From Rouxiella badensis (GTDB lineage Bacteria > Pseudomonadota > Gammaproteobacteria > Enterobacterales > Enterobacteriaceae), in NCBI RefSeq assembly GCF_002093665.1, contig NZ_MRWE01000011.1, positions 62,001-126,000 of the forward strand: DNA of 64,000 bases, read 5' to 3'. This document shows positions 39,268 through 49,141 of the stretch, piece after piece. The stretch's first letter is position 1; the number at the start of each line of letters is the position of its first letter. A program made the position numbers and the translations under genes. The notes beneath the pieces are model-generated. The model did not search any database. It was not told the DNA's origin and saw only the letters and a list, made by a program, of their open reading frames with translations.

Positions 39268-40740
39268 ATGACCCACGTAATGAGCTGGGATGAATGGACC
39301 GCCTGCGATGCGGTTGGCATGAGCGAACTGTTGAAAAAAGGCGAGGTGCTGCCTGCCGAACTGGCGGCGCAGGCGGCTGAGGCAACGGCACGGGTCAATC
39401 CACAAATTAGCGCAGTCGTTGAACTGTTTGATGATGCGATCCGCGAACCCTCCACCGACGGCACAAATATGGCCGGTCCGTTCGGCGGTGTGCCTTTTCT
39501 GGTCAAAGATCTTGGGCCTGGCGTCAAAGGACGGCTTCAGGAGCAGGGGTCGAAATTCCTGCAAGGAAACCGGCCAGGCGAAGACAGCTTTCTTACCCAG
39601 CAGTTCAGAAAAGCCGGGCTGAATATCATTGGCCGCAGCGCGACGCCCGAGTTTGGCGTATGCAGTTCCGCCGAAAATCCAGAGGTCTATATCACGCGCA
39701 ACCCGTGGAATACCGCGTATACCCCCTTCGGATCGTCGGCCGGAGCTTCGGCCTCGGTGGCCGCTGGCATTTTGCCGCTTGCCCACGCCACCGACGGCGG
39801 CGGTTCGATACGTATTCCTGCGGGCGCCAATGGCCTTATCGGGCTCAAAAGTTCGCGCGGCGTTTTCTCGATTGCACCGGCGCTGTCGGACATCACCGGC
39901 TATGTCTCGACCCAGGGCTGTGTGAGCCGCACGGTCAGAGATACGGCCTTTTTTGTCGACTGCTGCCGAGGGGCCGCGCCGGGCGAATTCATGCCTTACT
40001 GGAACAGTGATGAGCCTTACGCCGAACTGATAAAGCGCGACCCCGCGCCTTTGCGCATCGCCCTCTCACATCAGTGGGGGCCTTATCAGTCGGATTCACA
40101 CTTCGTCAGCGAGCTGGAACGCACCGGCAGACTGCTTGAGGAGTTAGGGCATCAGGTAGAGTGGGTTACGCCCGATATCGATTTTGAGGCCGCCTTTGCC
40201 GCACAAACCGCCTGCTATATCAGCAACTTTGCCCAGTTTATTGCGCGTCTGCTTGAGAAAAAAGGGTTAACCCGCCCGCCGCCCGAGTGGGTTGAGCCGA
40301 TAAATATCAAAATCTGGCAAAAGGGGATTGATATGTCTTACAGCGAACGTTGGAAAATGCAGGAGGTGTTCAATACCACCTCACGGCGTTTGGGCAATTT
40401 TTATCAGCAGTGGGATCTTATCCTCACGCCGACGTTCTCCAGGCCGACGCCGCTGATTGGCGAAACGCGTTATTTGACGCTGAGCGATAATCCCGACGTG
40501 CTGAGCTGGTTTTACCAACTGTGGGACATTTTCTCCTACACCCCGCTCGCCAGCCTGACCGGTACGCCGGGGATATCGATTCCGCTGGCAACGCAGCAGT
40601 CAGGGCTGCCGCTGGGAATGCATCTGCAAACCCGACAGGCGAATGACGGCCTGCTGTTGCAGGTGGCCGCGCAGCTTGAGCGCGCATTCGGCGGCAGTTT
40701 CTATAAAAATACCCGCCCGTCGGTGCACGTCACGCGATGA
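39268..40740 (+). CDS. Amidase (amidase-signature family)
   Basis: A 490-aa amidase-signature hydrolase. The Ser-cisSer-Lys triad is visible: Lys in VPFLVKDLG, cis-Ser in FGSSAGASASVAAG, and the nucleophile Ser in DGGGSIRIPAGANGLIGLKSSRG. The C-terminus has LASLTGTPGISIPL and GLPLGMHLQ, typical of the family. It releases ammonia or an amine from an amide such as an aryl or acyl amide, and is not the GatA subunit, because no GatB or GatC is present. An AAAAGGATC ribosome site precedes ATG 39268. It is in an operon with the MFS transporter. Confidence 0.9.
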   Translation: MTHVMSWDEWTACDAVGMSELLKKGEVLPAELAAQAAEATARVNPQISAVVELFDDAIREPSTDGTNMAGPFGGVPFLVKDLGPGVKGRLQEQGSKFLQGNRPGEDSFLTQQFRKAGLNIIGRSATPEFGVCSSAENPEVYITRNPWNTAYTPFGSSAGASASVAAGILPLAHATDGGGSIRIPAGANGLIGLKSSRGVFSIAPALSDITGYVSTQGCVSRTVRDTAFFVDCCRGAAPGEFMPYWNSDEPYAELIKRDPAPLRIALSHQWGPYQSDSHFVSELERTGRLLEELGHQVEWVTPDIDFEAAFAAQTACYISNFAQFIARLLEKKGLTRPPPEWVEPINIKIWQKGIDMSYSERWKMQEVFNTTSRRLGNFYQQWDLILTPTFSRPTPLIGETRYLTLSDNPDVLSWFYQLWDIFSYTPLASLTGTPGISIPLATQQSGLPLGMHLQTRQANDGLLLQVAAQLERAFGGSFYKNTRPSVHVTR

Positions 40741-40766
40741 AACCTGAGAGCCGCCGGGGTGGGCCG

Positions 40767-41255
40767 TTATTCACGCAGATGCTGGGTCGGTAGGGCGGTG
40801 GTGTATTTTACCTGACTCAGCGCAAAGCTTGAGCGGATACTGGCGACGCCGTCAATCTGCGTCAGGCAGTCCATCATCAGCGCCTGATATTTTTGCAGAT
40901 TCTCGACCACCACGCGCAGCATAAAATCAGACTCGCCGGTCATCAGGTAACACTCCATCACCTCCGGGCGCTCGCTTACCGAATCGGTAAAGCGCTTCAG
41001 AGAGTCTCTGTCCTGCTGCTTTAGGGTGACGTGCACAAACACGTTGACCGCTAAACCCAGCGCCAACGGATCGACCAGCATCGCCGATCCGCGAATAATG
41101 CCTTTCTCGCGCATGTCGGCCACCCTGCGCCAGCATGGCGACACCGACAGCCCAACGATTTCAGCAAGCTCGGCGTTACTGATATCGGCGTTTTGTTGCA
41201 AAACGTCGAGGATCCGCAGGCTGGTTTCATCCAGCGAGATTTTATCTAAAGGCAT
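40767..41255 (-). CDS. Lrp/AsnC-family regulator
   Basis: A 162-aa feast/famine regulator. Helix-turn-helix: LDETSLRILDVLQQNADISNAELAEIVGLSVSPCWRRVADM. The RAM ligand-binding domain follows (AVNVFVHVTLKQQDRDSLKRF ... VMECYLMTGESDFMLRVVV). It binds amino acids as an oligomer. It is divergent from an EamA-family transporter (149-bp gap), a common pair in which Lrp controls amino acid export. Confidence 0.88.
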   Translation of the reverse strand: MPLDKISLDETSLRILDVLQQNADISNAELAEIVGLSVSPCWRRVADMREKGIIRGSAMLVDPLALGLAVNVFVHVTLKQQDRDSLKRFTDSVSERPEVMECYLMTGESDFMLRVVVENLQKYQALMMDCLTQIDGVASIRSSFALSQVKYTTALPTQHLRE

Positions 41256-41404
41256 GACGCGTCTCTTGAGGTATAAAAAACCTTGATTTGGTTTTATGAG
41301 GAAATAGTTGTTCTTAATTTAGCATTTGTATGAAAATTGAGAACAGTTTTTCTTCAGCCGCTCCCATAAAATAATTTATCAATTTTCTACGCCAGGAGCG
41401 GGTA

Positions 41405-42340
41405 ATGAGTGCTGTAAACAATGAGCCAGTCGACAATTCTGTCAGTCACCGCACGCAGCCCGCGACCGTGGTCTGGCTGGTGGTCATGGTGGTCCTCTGG
41501 GGCTTGAGCTGGCCCGCGACCAAGCTTGCACTCGATGTCGTACCGCCGCTGTGGCTGGCAGCAATAAGGTTCGGATCCGCCTGTTTTTGCCTGTTTGTTT
41601 TTGTTGCCCTGCGCGGCAGCCTGCGTCTGCCTTCACGCGCCGACCTGCCGGTGGTGGCCAGCGTCGGGCTGTTGCAGATGATGGTGTTTACCGGCCTCGG
41701 CATGATAGCGATGCAGCACACCGACACCAGTCACGCGGTATTATTGGCTTATACCACGCCGCTGTGGGGGATTCTGACCTCGTGGCTGTTGATGCGCAAA
41801 GCGCCGTCGAGGCTACAAATCGTGGCGCTGGTCACCGGGCTGATTGGCATCGCGCTCATCTGTTCACCCGCCGAGATGGATTGGGGCCGCCCGGGGGCGA
41901 TTATGGGCTGTAGCCTGCTGATTATTGGTGCAATTTCCTGGTCGCTGGTGATTGTTCACGTGCGCCATCATCGCTGGAGCAGTACGCCGCTGTCGCTGGC
42001 TCCGTGGCAGATGCTGCTCGCGACCCTTCCTCTGACGTTGCTCGCCGCGCTGATTGACGGCTCGCCGTCGACCGTTGTTTTTAGCCCGCACCTGCTGTGG
42101 CTGCTGCTGTTTATCGGGCCGGTGGCGACCTCGGTCTGCTTCGTGATTGCCACCGAGCACGGGCGTCGGATCAGCGTCTTCGCCATGTCCAATTTTACCC
42201 TCGGCGTCCCCTTGGTGGGTGCCGCGGCCTCGGTAGTTATTCTCGGCAGCCACCTTTCGACACTGTTTATGGGCGGCCTGCTGCTGGTGTTCCTCGGTGT
42301 CTCAATGACCGCGCTGTCAGGCCGGCGAGCGCGTCACTGA
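41405..42340 (+). CDS. EamA/DMT-family transporter
   Basis: A 311-aa drug/metabolite transporter with two EamA repeats and about ten hydrophobic helices. The first repeat begins VVWLVVMVVLWGLSWPATKLALDVVPPLWLAAIRF, the family opening. HTDTSHAVLLAYTTPLWGILTSW closes it, and the second repeat begins after residue 155. Such proteins export amino acids or other metabolites. It is divergent from an Lrp regulator. Its last codons overlap by 7 bp with the end of the convergent response regulator gene. Confidence 0.88.
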   Translation: MSAVNNEPVDNSVSHRTQPATVVWLVVMVVLWGLSWPATKLALDVVPPLWLAAIRFGSACFCLFVFVALRGSLRLPSRADLPVVASVGLLQMMVFTGLGMIAMQHTDTSHAVLLAYTTPLWGILTSWLLMRKAPSRLQIVALVTGLIGIALICSPAEMDWGRPGAIMGCSLLIIGAISWSLVIVHVRHHRWSSTPLSLAPWQMLLATLPLTLLAALIDGSPSTVVFSPHLLWLLLFIGPVATSVCFVIATEHGRRISVFAMSNFTLGVPLVGAAASVVILGSHLSTLFMGGLLLVFLGVSMTALSGRRARH

Positions 42341-43050
42341 CAGTACTGTTTCAACAGTGCGTGCTGCTCCGGCTGTAGCTGATAGCGATAAACCGGGCGT
42401 CCGGTCACGCCATAGTGAATACTGGTGAACAAAATATTCATCTGTGCCAGCCAAATCAGATACTTACGGCATGACACTCGCGAGATATTGACCTCGCTGG
42501 CGAGTTCATCGGTTGAGAATTCGCTGGCGGGATGAGCGTCAATCCACTGGCATAAGGTGCGCAGCGTTTGCTGCGTTAGCCCTTTGGGCAGGCGTTTCTG
42601 CTCTTCTTCTGCGGGGGTGCCGTGCAGCAGTCTGTCGATGTCCGCCTGTTGATAGAAGGGCTGATTGTCCATCAGCGATTTCTTCTGCCGCCAGCCTGAC
42701 AGCGCCTCTTCAAAGCGCGAGAACTGAAACGGCTTAATCAGGTAATCGACCACGCCATAGTTCAACGAGGTCTTGATGGTCTGTGCATCGGCGGCGGAGG
42801 AGATGACGATGACATCCACCGGATGTGCCGCGCTGCGCAGTTCGGGCAGCAGACTCAGCCCGTTTTCCTGGTGGAGATAGATATCCAACAGAATAAGGTC
42901 AACCGGGGGACGACCATTCGCCAGCCGTTCCTTTGCCTGCTGCAAGTTCGAGGCGACGCCACAGCAGCTAAAGCCCGGGATTTGGCCGATATAACAGCGG
43001 TTGAGCTCGGCGACCATCGCGTCATCATCAACTACCAATACGTTGATCAT
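42334..43050 (-). CDS. Response regulator, DcuR/CitB type
   Basis: A 238-aa response regulator. The receiver domain has DDDA with acidic residues near position 8-10, the phospho-acceptor Asp in VDLILLDIYLHQENG and the Lys in DYLIKPFQF. The C-terminal helix-turn-helix (FSTDELASEVNISRVSCRKYLIWLAQMN) is that of the CitB/DcuR group. ATG 43050 overlaps the sensor gene stop as ATGA. The upstream extension of the frame lies inside the sensor gene and is not used. With the sensor at 43047 it forms a carboxylate-sensing system. The divergent mqo gene is the obvious target. Confidence 0.9.
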   Translation of the reverse strand: MINVLVVDDDAMVAELNRCYIGQIPGFSCCGVASNLQQAKERLANGRPPVDLILLDIYLHQENGLSLLPELRSAAHPVDVIVISSAADAQTIKTSLNYGVVDYLIKPFQFSRFEEALSGWRQKKSLMDNQPFYQQADIDRLLHGTPAEEEQKRLPKGLTQQTLRTLCQWIDAHPASEFSTDELASEVNISRVSCRKYLIWLAQMNILFTSIHYGVTGRPVYRYQLQPEQHALLKQYCQ

Positions 43051-44678
43051 TGGATACTGACTCCTCGTCCCCACGGAAGCTGGACTAAAAATTGCGTATA
43101 AACGCCGGGTTCCGACTCGACGGTAACATTGCCGCCGAGGCTGTCTATTTGCTGGCGAACCAGGAATAGCCCAACGCCGCGCTCGCTGCCTTTAGAAGAC
43201 ACGCCTTTCTCAAAAATTGTCGTTAGCTGTTCTGCCGGGATCCCCGGACCGTCGTCGCTGACTTCACACGCCAGCCAGCCATTCTGATAGTGCAGCAAGA
43301 CGTGGATTTCGCCCTGTGACTGTTGCCCCAGAGCCTCAAGCGCGTTCTCAATTAAATTTCCCAGCACGGTTATCAGCACCGCAATCTGCTCTTCGCTCCC
43401 ATTATTGGGCAAATCGCTGGCGTCGCTGAGCATCAGCCGGTGGCCACTGCTCGAGGCGCGATTGATTTTGGTCAGTAAAAATCCGGCAATCAGCGGCGAC
43501 TTAATCTTTTGCAGTAGCGAGCCAATTTCGGTCTGATAACCGTTGGCGGTTTTCAGGATAAAGGCTTCGAGCTGGCTGTAATTTTTCATGTGCAGCAGGC
43601 CAAGGATGACGTGCAGCTTGTTCATAAACTCGTGAGAGCGCTCACTCAGGATATCGACATAGTTTACCATGCCGTCCAGACGCAGCATCAGTTCGCTAAT
43701 TTCGGTCTTGTCGCGGAAGGTACAAACCGCGCCGATAATGCGCTGCCCGCTGCGCACGGGCACGGTGTTGCTGATAAGCGTGCGGCCGCGAACGTTGAGT
43801 TTTTCGTCGTGCCAGGCCCTGCCGTGGTGCAGGGCGTCATGCAAATGGCTGAGCATGATTGAGGACGCGGGAATCACGTCACCGGTCAACGGCGCCTGCG
43901 TAGAGGTTTCGCTCAACAGCTGCCGAGCGGCCTGATTAATCAGACTCACGCGCGAGTGTTCGTCGACAGCGATCACGCCCTCTTTAATTGATTCGAGAAT
44001 AGCCTGCCGCTCTTCAAACAGGGTGGAAATCTCGTGCGGCTCCAACCCGAACAGAATGCGCTTCAGGCGTCTCACCAGAATCAGAATCCCCAGCAGGCCG
44101 ACCAGCGCGCCGAATATCACCGTCCAGAAGATGTTCCAGCGGCTTTGATTTATCTGTTGCGTTACGTCGTCGAGAGAGATCCCCACCGCCACCACGCCAA
44201 TCTGTTGGTGTTTTGCATTATACACCGGCGTAAATGCCCGCAGCGCCTCGACCAGCACGCCGTGGTTTACCGAAACATTTTCCTCACCCTTAAGCGCCGG
44301 AATGAAATCATCGCCGACAAAATGCTTGCCGATGTTGTCGGGATTCGGGTGGGACAGGCGAATCCCCTGCATATTGACCACCACGATAAACAGCAGGCAG
44401 TCGCGCTTTTGCACCTCGACGGCGATGGGTTGAATAATGCCGCTGTCAGGCGGCAGCGTCAGCCCGCGCTGGATCTCGGGGGAGGAGGCTAGCGTGCGTG
44501 CTACGGCTATCGCCTTATCTTTAATGTGCATTTTGGTAAAGTTTTCAATCTGCACGTAGTACAGCACATGCACGCTCAACAGCACGGTAATGATGACCGC
44601 ACCTATCATCAGGCTCACCAGAGTGCTGAGTTTTAACGGGCGTTTATGCCGCGCTGGCTGGGGCAGTGGTTGATTCAT
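43047..44678 (-). CDS. Sensor histidine kinase, DcuS/CitA type
   Basis: A 543-aa membrane sensor for di- or tricarboxylates. It has a first TM helix (about 20-40), then a periplasmic PAS/PDC domain with the ligand motif GIRLSHPNPDNIGKHFVGDD (Arg and His as in DcuS and CitA). A second TM helix (about 180-200) leads to a cytoplasmic PAS domain around LINQAARQLL. The kinase core has SHEFMNKLHVILGLL, the phospho-His motif of this SPOB-like group, and N/G boxes LGNLIENALEAL and SDDGPGIP. It is co-transcribed with the response regulator by a 4-bp overlap. Malate, citrate or a related acid is the probable signal. Confidence 0.9.
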   Translation of the reverse strand: MNQPLPQPARHKRPLKLSTLVSLMIGAVIITVLLSVHVLYYVQIENFTKMHIKDKAIAVARTLASSPEIQRGLTLPPDSGIIQPIAVEVQKRDCLLFIVVVNMQGIRLSHPNPDNIGKHFVGDDFIPALKGEENVSVNHGVLVEALRAFTPVYNAKHQQIGVVAVGISLDDVTQQINQSRWNIFWTVIFGALVGLLGILILVRRLKRILFGLEPHEISTLFEERQAILESIKEGVIAVDEHSRVSLINQAARQLLSETSTQAPLTGDVIPASSIMLSHLHDALHHGRAWHDEKLNVRGRTLISNTVPVRSGQRIIGAVCTFRDKTEISELMLRLDGMVNYVDILSERSHEFMNKLHVILGLLHMKNYSQLEAFILKTANGYQTEIGSLLQKIKSPLIAGFLLTKINRASSSGHRLMLSDASDLPNNGSEEQIAVLITVLGNLIENALEALGQQSQGEIHVLLHYQNGWLACEVSDDGPGIPAEQLTTIFEKGVSSKGSERGVGLFLVRQQIDSLGGNVTVESEPGVYTQFLVQLPWGRGVSIQ

Positions 44679-44797
44679 CGTGATTATTCTTTCGAGACGC
44701 TATGCCGGGCGCGCAGTATAGCGCCGATGGGCGGCAGGATGGAGAGCAGAGTGATCCGCCTCGCTTTTGTAACTAAAAAAACAGAAAATCGGTATTA

Positions 44798-44813
44798 TTA
44801 GTTAAAAAACTAA
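44798..44813. promoter_or_regulatory. Palindrome between the sensor operon and mqo
   Basis: TTAGTT-AAAA-AACTAA, a perfect 16-bp palindrome in the AT-rich divergent region, 82 bp before mqo. A similar GTAACTAAAAAA stretch lies at 44768. It is a candidate binding site for the DcuR/CitB-type regulator. Confidence 0.4.
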
Positions 44814-44894
44814 AATTACTTTAACTTATCCATAACAATATCTTAAATTCCCCGCACTTTTTTACGACCATAAATAACAAAGTGACGATCTGGA

Positions 44895-46547
44895 ATGAAC
44901 AAAGCAACAAAACTACTTCCGACGCTTTCCCTGTCGGCATTATTAATTTGCTCAGCGGTTCACGCTGAAACCTCACCAGAGAAAACCGACGTACTGCTGA
45001 TAGGCGGCGGTATCATGAGTGCATCGCTCGGCACCTGGCTTGAAGAACTGCAACCAAGCTGGAAACAGCTGATGGTCGAGAAGCTTGACGGCGTGGCGCT
45101 CGAGTCGTCTAACGGCTGGAACAACGCCGGTACCGGGCACTCTGCCAACATGGAGCTTAACTATACCCCTGAACGTCCTGACGGCAGTATCGACGTCAGC
45201 AAGGCGCTTGAGATCAACGAAGCCTTTATGATTTCGCGCCAGTTCTGGACCTCTCAGGTGAAGAGCGGCGTGCTGAACGATCCGCACTCTTTCATCAACT
45301 CTACGCCGCACATGAGCTTCGTTTGGGGCGATAAGAACGTCGAATACCTCAACAAACGCTACCAGGCGCTGCAAAAAACCGTGCTGTTCCAGGGCATGAA
45401 ATTCTCAACCGACCATGCGCAGATCCAGCAATGGGCACCGCTGATTATGGAAGGGCGTGACCCGCAGCAGAAAGTGGCTGCGACCTGGACGCCGGTCGGA
45501 ACCGACGTCAACTACGGCGAAATTACCCGTCAGCTGATCGGTAGCCTGAAGAAGAACAGCAACTTCAAGCTGGAAACTTCTTCTGAGGTGACCGACTTCA
45601 AGCGCAACGCCGACAACTCCTGGCATGTGACTATCAAAGACGTGAAGAGCGGCGATGAGCGCAGCGTAGATGCGAAATATGTCTTCATTGGCGCAGGCGG
45701 CGGCGCACTTAAGCTGTTGCAGCAAACCGGTATTCCAGAAGCCGAAAATTATGCCGGTTTCCCGGTGGGGGGCTCGTTCCTGGTTACCGAAAACCCGGCG
45801 ATTGCCAACCGTCATCAGGAAAAAGTCTACGGTCAGGCTTCTGTAGGCGCACCGCCGATGTCGGTTCCGCATCTGGATGCGCGTTATCTTGACGGCAAGC
45901 GCGTCGTGCTGTTTGGCCCGTTCGCGACCTTCTCGACCAAGTTCCTGAAAAACGGCTCACTGTTTGACCTGCTGGGGACCACCACGACCCATAACGTGAT
46001 GCCAATGACCCACGTCGGGCTGGACAACTTTGACCTGGTTAAATATCTGATAGGTCAGGTGATGCTGAGTGACGACGATCGTTTCGCGGCGCTGAAAGAG
46101 TACTATCCGGACGCGAAGAAGGAGGACTGGAAACTGATTCAGGCCGGTCAGCGTGTACAGATAATCAAGAAAGATGCCGACAAGGGCGGCGTGCTGAAGC
46201 TGGGTACCGAAATCGTGACCGATCGGCAGAAAACCGTCGCTGCGCTGCTGGGGGCTTCTCCGGGTGCGTCAACGGCTGCACCGATTGCGCTGAACGTGAT
46301 GCAGAAACTGTTCCCGGAAGAGTTCAAGTCCGCAGAATGGCAGAGCAAAATCCGTCAAATCGTTCCGAGCTTCGGCCAGAAGCTGAATGACGACCCGGCG
46401 TTGACTCAGCGCGTGTGGGATGAAACCGCTGCGACCCTGCAACTGGTGAAACCGCCGGTCATTCAGATGACCGAGAAAGCGGCCGACGCCAAGGCTCCTG
46501 AGCAGGAAACGGCGGCTCCAGCCCCTAAGCACGACATCGCACTGTAA
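44895..46547 (+). CDS. mqo: Malate:quinone oxidoreductase
   Basis: A 550-aa FAD enzyme that oxidises malate to oxaloacetate and passes electrons to the quinone pool. It is co-linear with E. coli Mqo over almost the full length: FAD loop [75 protein letters not shown] and [15 protein letters not shown]. The N-terminus carries a Sec-like hydrophobic signal ([18 protein letters not shown]), as in the E. coli protein. The C-terminal tail is Ala/Pro-rich and ends in DIAL, again like E. coli. It is divergent from a carboxylate two-component system that probably controls it, and ends at a strong terminator. Confidence 0.95.
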   Translation: MNKATKLLPTLSLSALLICSAVHAETSPEKTDVLLIGGGIMSASLGTWLEELQPSWKQLMVEKLDGVALESSNGWNNAGTGHSANMELNYTPERPDGSIDVSKALEINEAFMISRQFWTSQVKSGVLNDPHSFINSTPHMSFVWGDKNVEYLNKRYQALQKTVLFQGMKFSTDHAQIQQWAPLIMEGRDPQQKVAATWTPVGTDVNYGEITRQLIGSLKKNSNFKLETSSEVTDFKRNADNSWHVTIKDVKSGDERSVDAKYVFIGAGGGALKLLQQTGIPEAENYAGFPVGGSFLVTENPAIANRHQEKVYGQASVGAPPMSVPHLDARYLDGKRVVLFGPFATFSTKFLKNGSLFDLLGTTTTHNVMPMTHVGLDNFDLVKYLIGQVMLSDDDRFAALKEYYPDAKKEDWKLIQAGQRVQIIKKDADKGGVLKLGTEIVTDRQKTVAALLGASPGASTAAPIALNVMQKLFPEEFKSAEWQSKIRQIVPSFGQKLNDDPALTQRVWDETAATLQLVKPPVIQMTEKAADAKAPEQETAAPAPKHDIAL

Positions 46548-46554
46548 GCGTTAA

Positions 46555-46582
46555 CCCGCGCCGCCACGGCGGCGCGGGATTT
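46555..46582. terminator. Strong bidirectional hairpin after mqo
   Basis: CCCGCGCCGCC-AC-GGCGGCGCGGG, an 11-bp perfect repeat (10-bp stem with 4-nt loop in practice), followed by ATTTAT. It lies between convergent mqo and a LysR gene. Confidence 0.8.
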
Positions 46583-46605
46583 ATCTCGATCCAAGTAGCG
46601 CCTTC

Positions 46606-47547
46606 TCATCCTCTGGGACGGCAGACGTTAAGCACCAACTGCCGCAGCCAGCGGTGAGCGAGGTCCGCCTCAGCACGTGGATGCCAAATCTGCGAAATCG
46701 TAATTCCCTGCGTTTTTACCGGCAGTTCAAACTGATACAGCGGCGCATACGTGCTCAGCTGGAGTTGTGCCGACTGATTCAACATCACCCGCTGATTATT
46801 CAAAAATGAGGCCGGAACCAGCGCCACCAGATCTGAGGCCAGGGCGACGGCGAGCGCAGCGGGAAAGCTTGGCACCACTGAGGCGATACGACGTTCCAGC
46901 CCCAGAACCGCCAGCGCCTCGTCTACCGGACCGGTGGTCAGCCCGCGGCGAGACGCGACGACGTGGCTGCAAGCCGCATAACGCTCGGGGGTAATTTCTC
47001 CCTGCATCTCGAGCGGGTGCCCTTTACGCACGACGCCGACAAATCGGTCGTGGAACAGCGCCTGTATGCGAATCTCCGGCCCCATTTCACCCAATACCCC
47101 AATCTCGAGATCGACCATCCCCTCGCGCAAATGCTTCGAGGTTTTCTCCGGCTTGGCAGCAAAGCGCAGCCGCACTAGCGGGGCAGCGGCGGCCGCGGCG
47201 GCAATCAGTTGCGCGCCAAAGGCTTCGACAAAACCTTCGTTGGAACGCAGGGTAAAGGTGCGTTCCAGCGTCGCCAGGTTCAGCGCCGTCGTTGAAGGAC
47301 GCAGTACGGCCCGCACCTCAATGACGGCGCGCTGGGTGCGTTCTCGAATTTCTTCTGCGTAGGGAGTCAGTACCATATTACGCCCGGCGCGGACCAACAA
47401 CGGGTCACTCGTTGCCTCGCGCAGGCGGCTCAGGGTACGGCTCATGGCCGAGGCGCTGAGCGAAAGACGTCGTGCCGCGCCCGCCACGCTCCCTTCGTCG
47501 AGCAGCACGTCGAGCGCTATCAATAGGTTAAAATCAGGATCGCTCAT
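46606..47547 (-). CDS. LysR-family regulator (NodD/LeuO-like group)
   Basis: A 313-aa LysR protein. DNA-binding part: FNLLIALDVLLDEGSVAGAARRLSLSASAMSRTLSRLREATSDPLLVR. The MSDPDFNLL opening and TSDPLLVRAGR motif place it in the NodD/PcpR-like subgroup that often guards efflux pumps. It is divergent from a 14-helix-type MFS pump (138-bp gap) and presumably regulates it. Confidence 0.87.
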   Translation of the reverse strand: MSDPDFNLLIALDVLLDEGSVAGAARRLSLSASAMSRTLSRLREATSDPLLVRAGRNMVLTPYAEEIRERTQRAVIEVRAVLRPSTTALNLATLERTFTLRSNEGFVEAFGAQLIAAAAAAAPLVRLRFAAKPEKTSKHLREGMVDLEIGVLGEMGPEIRIQALFHDRFVGVVRKGHPLEMQGEITPERYAACSHVVASRRGLTTGPVDEALAVLGLERRIASVVPSFPAALAVALASDLVALVPASFLNNQRVMLNQSAQLQLSTYAPLYQFELPVKTQGITISQIWHPRAEADLAHRWLRQLVLNVCRPRG

Positions 47548-47685
47548 GTTGTTGTCCTTGAGGCATACGTTCTGATGTGGCGTTTCATGCAGGTATAAAG
47601 TGCAAACGTTGCGTCTTCCGCCTTATCTGGCGTCGGGATATAGTTTTACCCTCTACCAGCAAAGATCAATAGAGGTTTTTCCAAG

Positions 47686-49140
47686 ATGGAATTATTTTCT
47701 GACCAACCCGGGGACGACGGACTGCCGGGCCGCCAGCGCTGTTTAGCGATGATAGCGGTGATGACCTGCACCGCGATGGCCGTGTTTGACGGTTCGATGG
47801 TCAACGTCGCGCTGCCGCAGATTGCCCGCGAGCTCAATGTTTCAACCGGCGACGCCGTCTGGGTCGCCAACGGCTATCTTTTGGCGGCCGCCATGACGCT
47901 GGCGATATTTGCCGCACTGGCCAAGCGCATGGGATTTCGCACGCTGTTTACGCTTGGCCTGTGCGTATTTACGCTTGCCTCGCTGGGATGCGCCATGTCG
48001 ACCTCGCTCGACATGTTGGTGGTGATGCGCATCCTGCAAGGCGTCGGTGGCGCGGCGACGCTGAGTATCAGCCCGGCCATTCACCGCTCGGTGTTCCCGA
48101 CCCGTTTGCTGGGGCGAATACTCGGGCTGAATGCGTTACTTATCGCCGTCAGCACCGCGATTGCACCGATCCTCGGTGGCACGCTGCTGTCGACCCTGAG
48201 CTGGCAGTGGCTGTTTGCGATTAATATCCCGTTCGGGGCGGTGGCGTTGGCGCTCTCATGGCGTACTATCCCGACCCAACGGGTGCAGGAAAGTCAGTCA
48301 GCGCCGTTCGATTTCGCCGGTGGGGTGCTGTCAGCCGTACTGCTGGGGTCGCTTATCATGGCGGCGAATGCTTTTTCCCATACCGACCACGGTGGGCTTT
48401 CCCGTGAGACGCTGACCACCGCCGCCGCGTATGGCTTGACGGCGGTGATTGCCGGAATGGCGTTCGTCTGGCGTCAGCGCCGGGCGGCCGAGCCGCTGCT
48501 GCCGTTGCAGATCTTCGCGTCTTCGCGTTTTTCACTCGCGGCGCTGACCTCAATGACCTCCTTTGTCAGTCAGGGGATGACCTTCGTGGCGCTGCCGTTT
48601 CTGTTCCAGAGCGTGTATGGCTACAGCGCGTTCGTTTCGGCGCTGCTCTTTACCCCGTGGCCGATTGGCATCATGCTCGCCGCGCCGCGTGCCGGGCGTC
48701 TCGCCGACAAGTTCAGTCCAGCGGTGATTTCCACCGCCGGACTCTGTCTGTTTGCCGTGGGACTGTTCTTGCTGGCCCAGCTTCCTGAGCATGCGCAGCC
48801 GTGGGACATCGGTCTGAGGAGTCTGGTGTGTGGCCTGGGATTTGGGTGTTTCCAAAGCCCGAATAACCGTGAAATGCTGGCTAACGCCTCGCGTGAAAAC
48901 AGCGGTTATGCCTCGGGTGTACTGGCTATTATGCGCACCTTCGGCCAGTGTCTGGGGGCGGCGTTTGTCGGCGTTGTCCTCTCGGCCTATGCCCAGCCTT
49001 CGCTCGACGCTGCCGGACGTATGATGGAGGAAGGGCAGGCCGTCCGGCTTTGTCTGTGGATCTCGGTGGTCGCCACGCTGCTGGCGATTATCATCAGCGT
49101 GAGCCGTCTGCGTCGGATACGCGGTGAGGCACACGTCTAA
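47686..49140 (+). CDS. MFS efflux pump, DHA2 (EmrB-like) family
   Basis: A 484-aa transporter with the layout of DHA2 (14-helix) drug:H+ antiporters. The opening AMAVFDGSMVNVALPQIARELNVSTGDAVWVANGYLLAAAMTLAIF is diagnostic. Motif C lies in LGLNALLIAVSTAIAPILGGTL. It exports drugs, dyes or toxic metabolites. No EmrA-type membrane fusion partner is next to it, so it probably works alone in the inner membrane. It is controlled by the divergent LysR, and ends 2 bp from the end of the convergent APC permease gene. Confidence 0.88.
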   Translation: MELFSDQPGDDGLPGRQRCLAMIAVMTCTAMAVFDGSMVNVALPQIARELNVSTGDAVWVANGYLLAAAMTLAIFAALAKRMGFRTLFTLGLCVFTLASLGCAMSTSLDMLVVMRILQGVGGAATLSISPAIHRSVFPTRLLGRILGLNALLIAVSTAIAPILGGTLLSTLSWQWLFAINIPFGAVALALSWRTIPTQRVQESQSAPFDFAGGVLSAVLLGSLIMAANAFSHTDHGGLSRETLTTAAAYGLTAVIAGMAFVWRQRRAAEPLLPLQIFASSRFSLAALTSMTSFVSQGMTFVALPFLFQSVYGYSAFVSALLFTPWPIGIMLAAPRAGRLADKFSPAVISTAGLCLFAVGLFLLAQLPEHAQPWDIGLRSLVCGLGFGCFQSPNNREMLANASRENSGYASGVLAIMRTFGQCLGAAFVGVVLSAYAQPSLDAAGRMMEEGQAVRLCLWISVVATLLAIIISVSRLRRIRGEAHV

Positions 49141-49141
49141 A

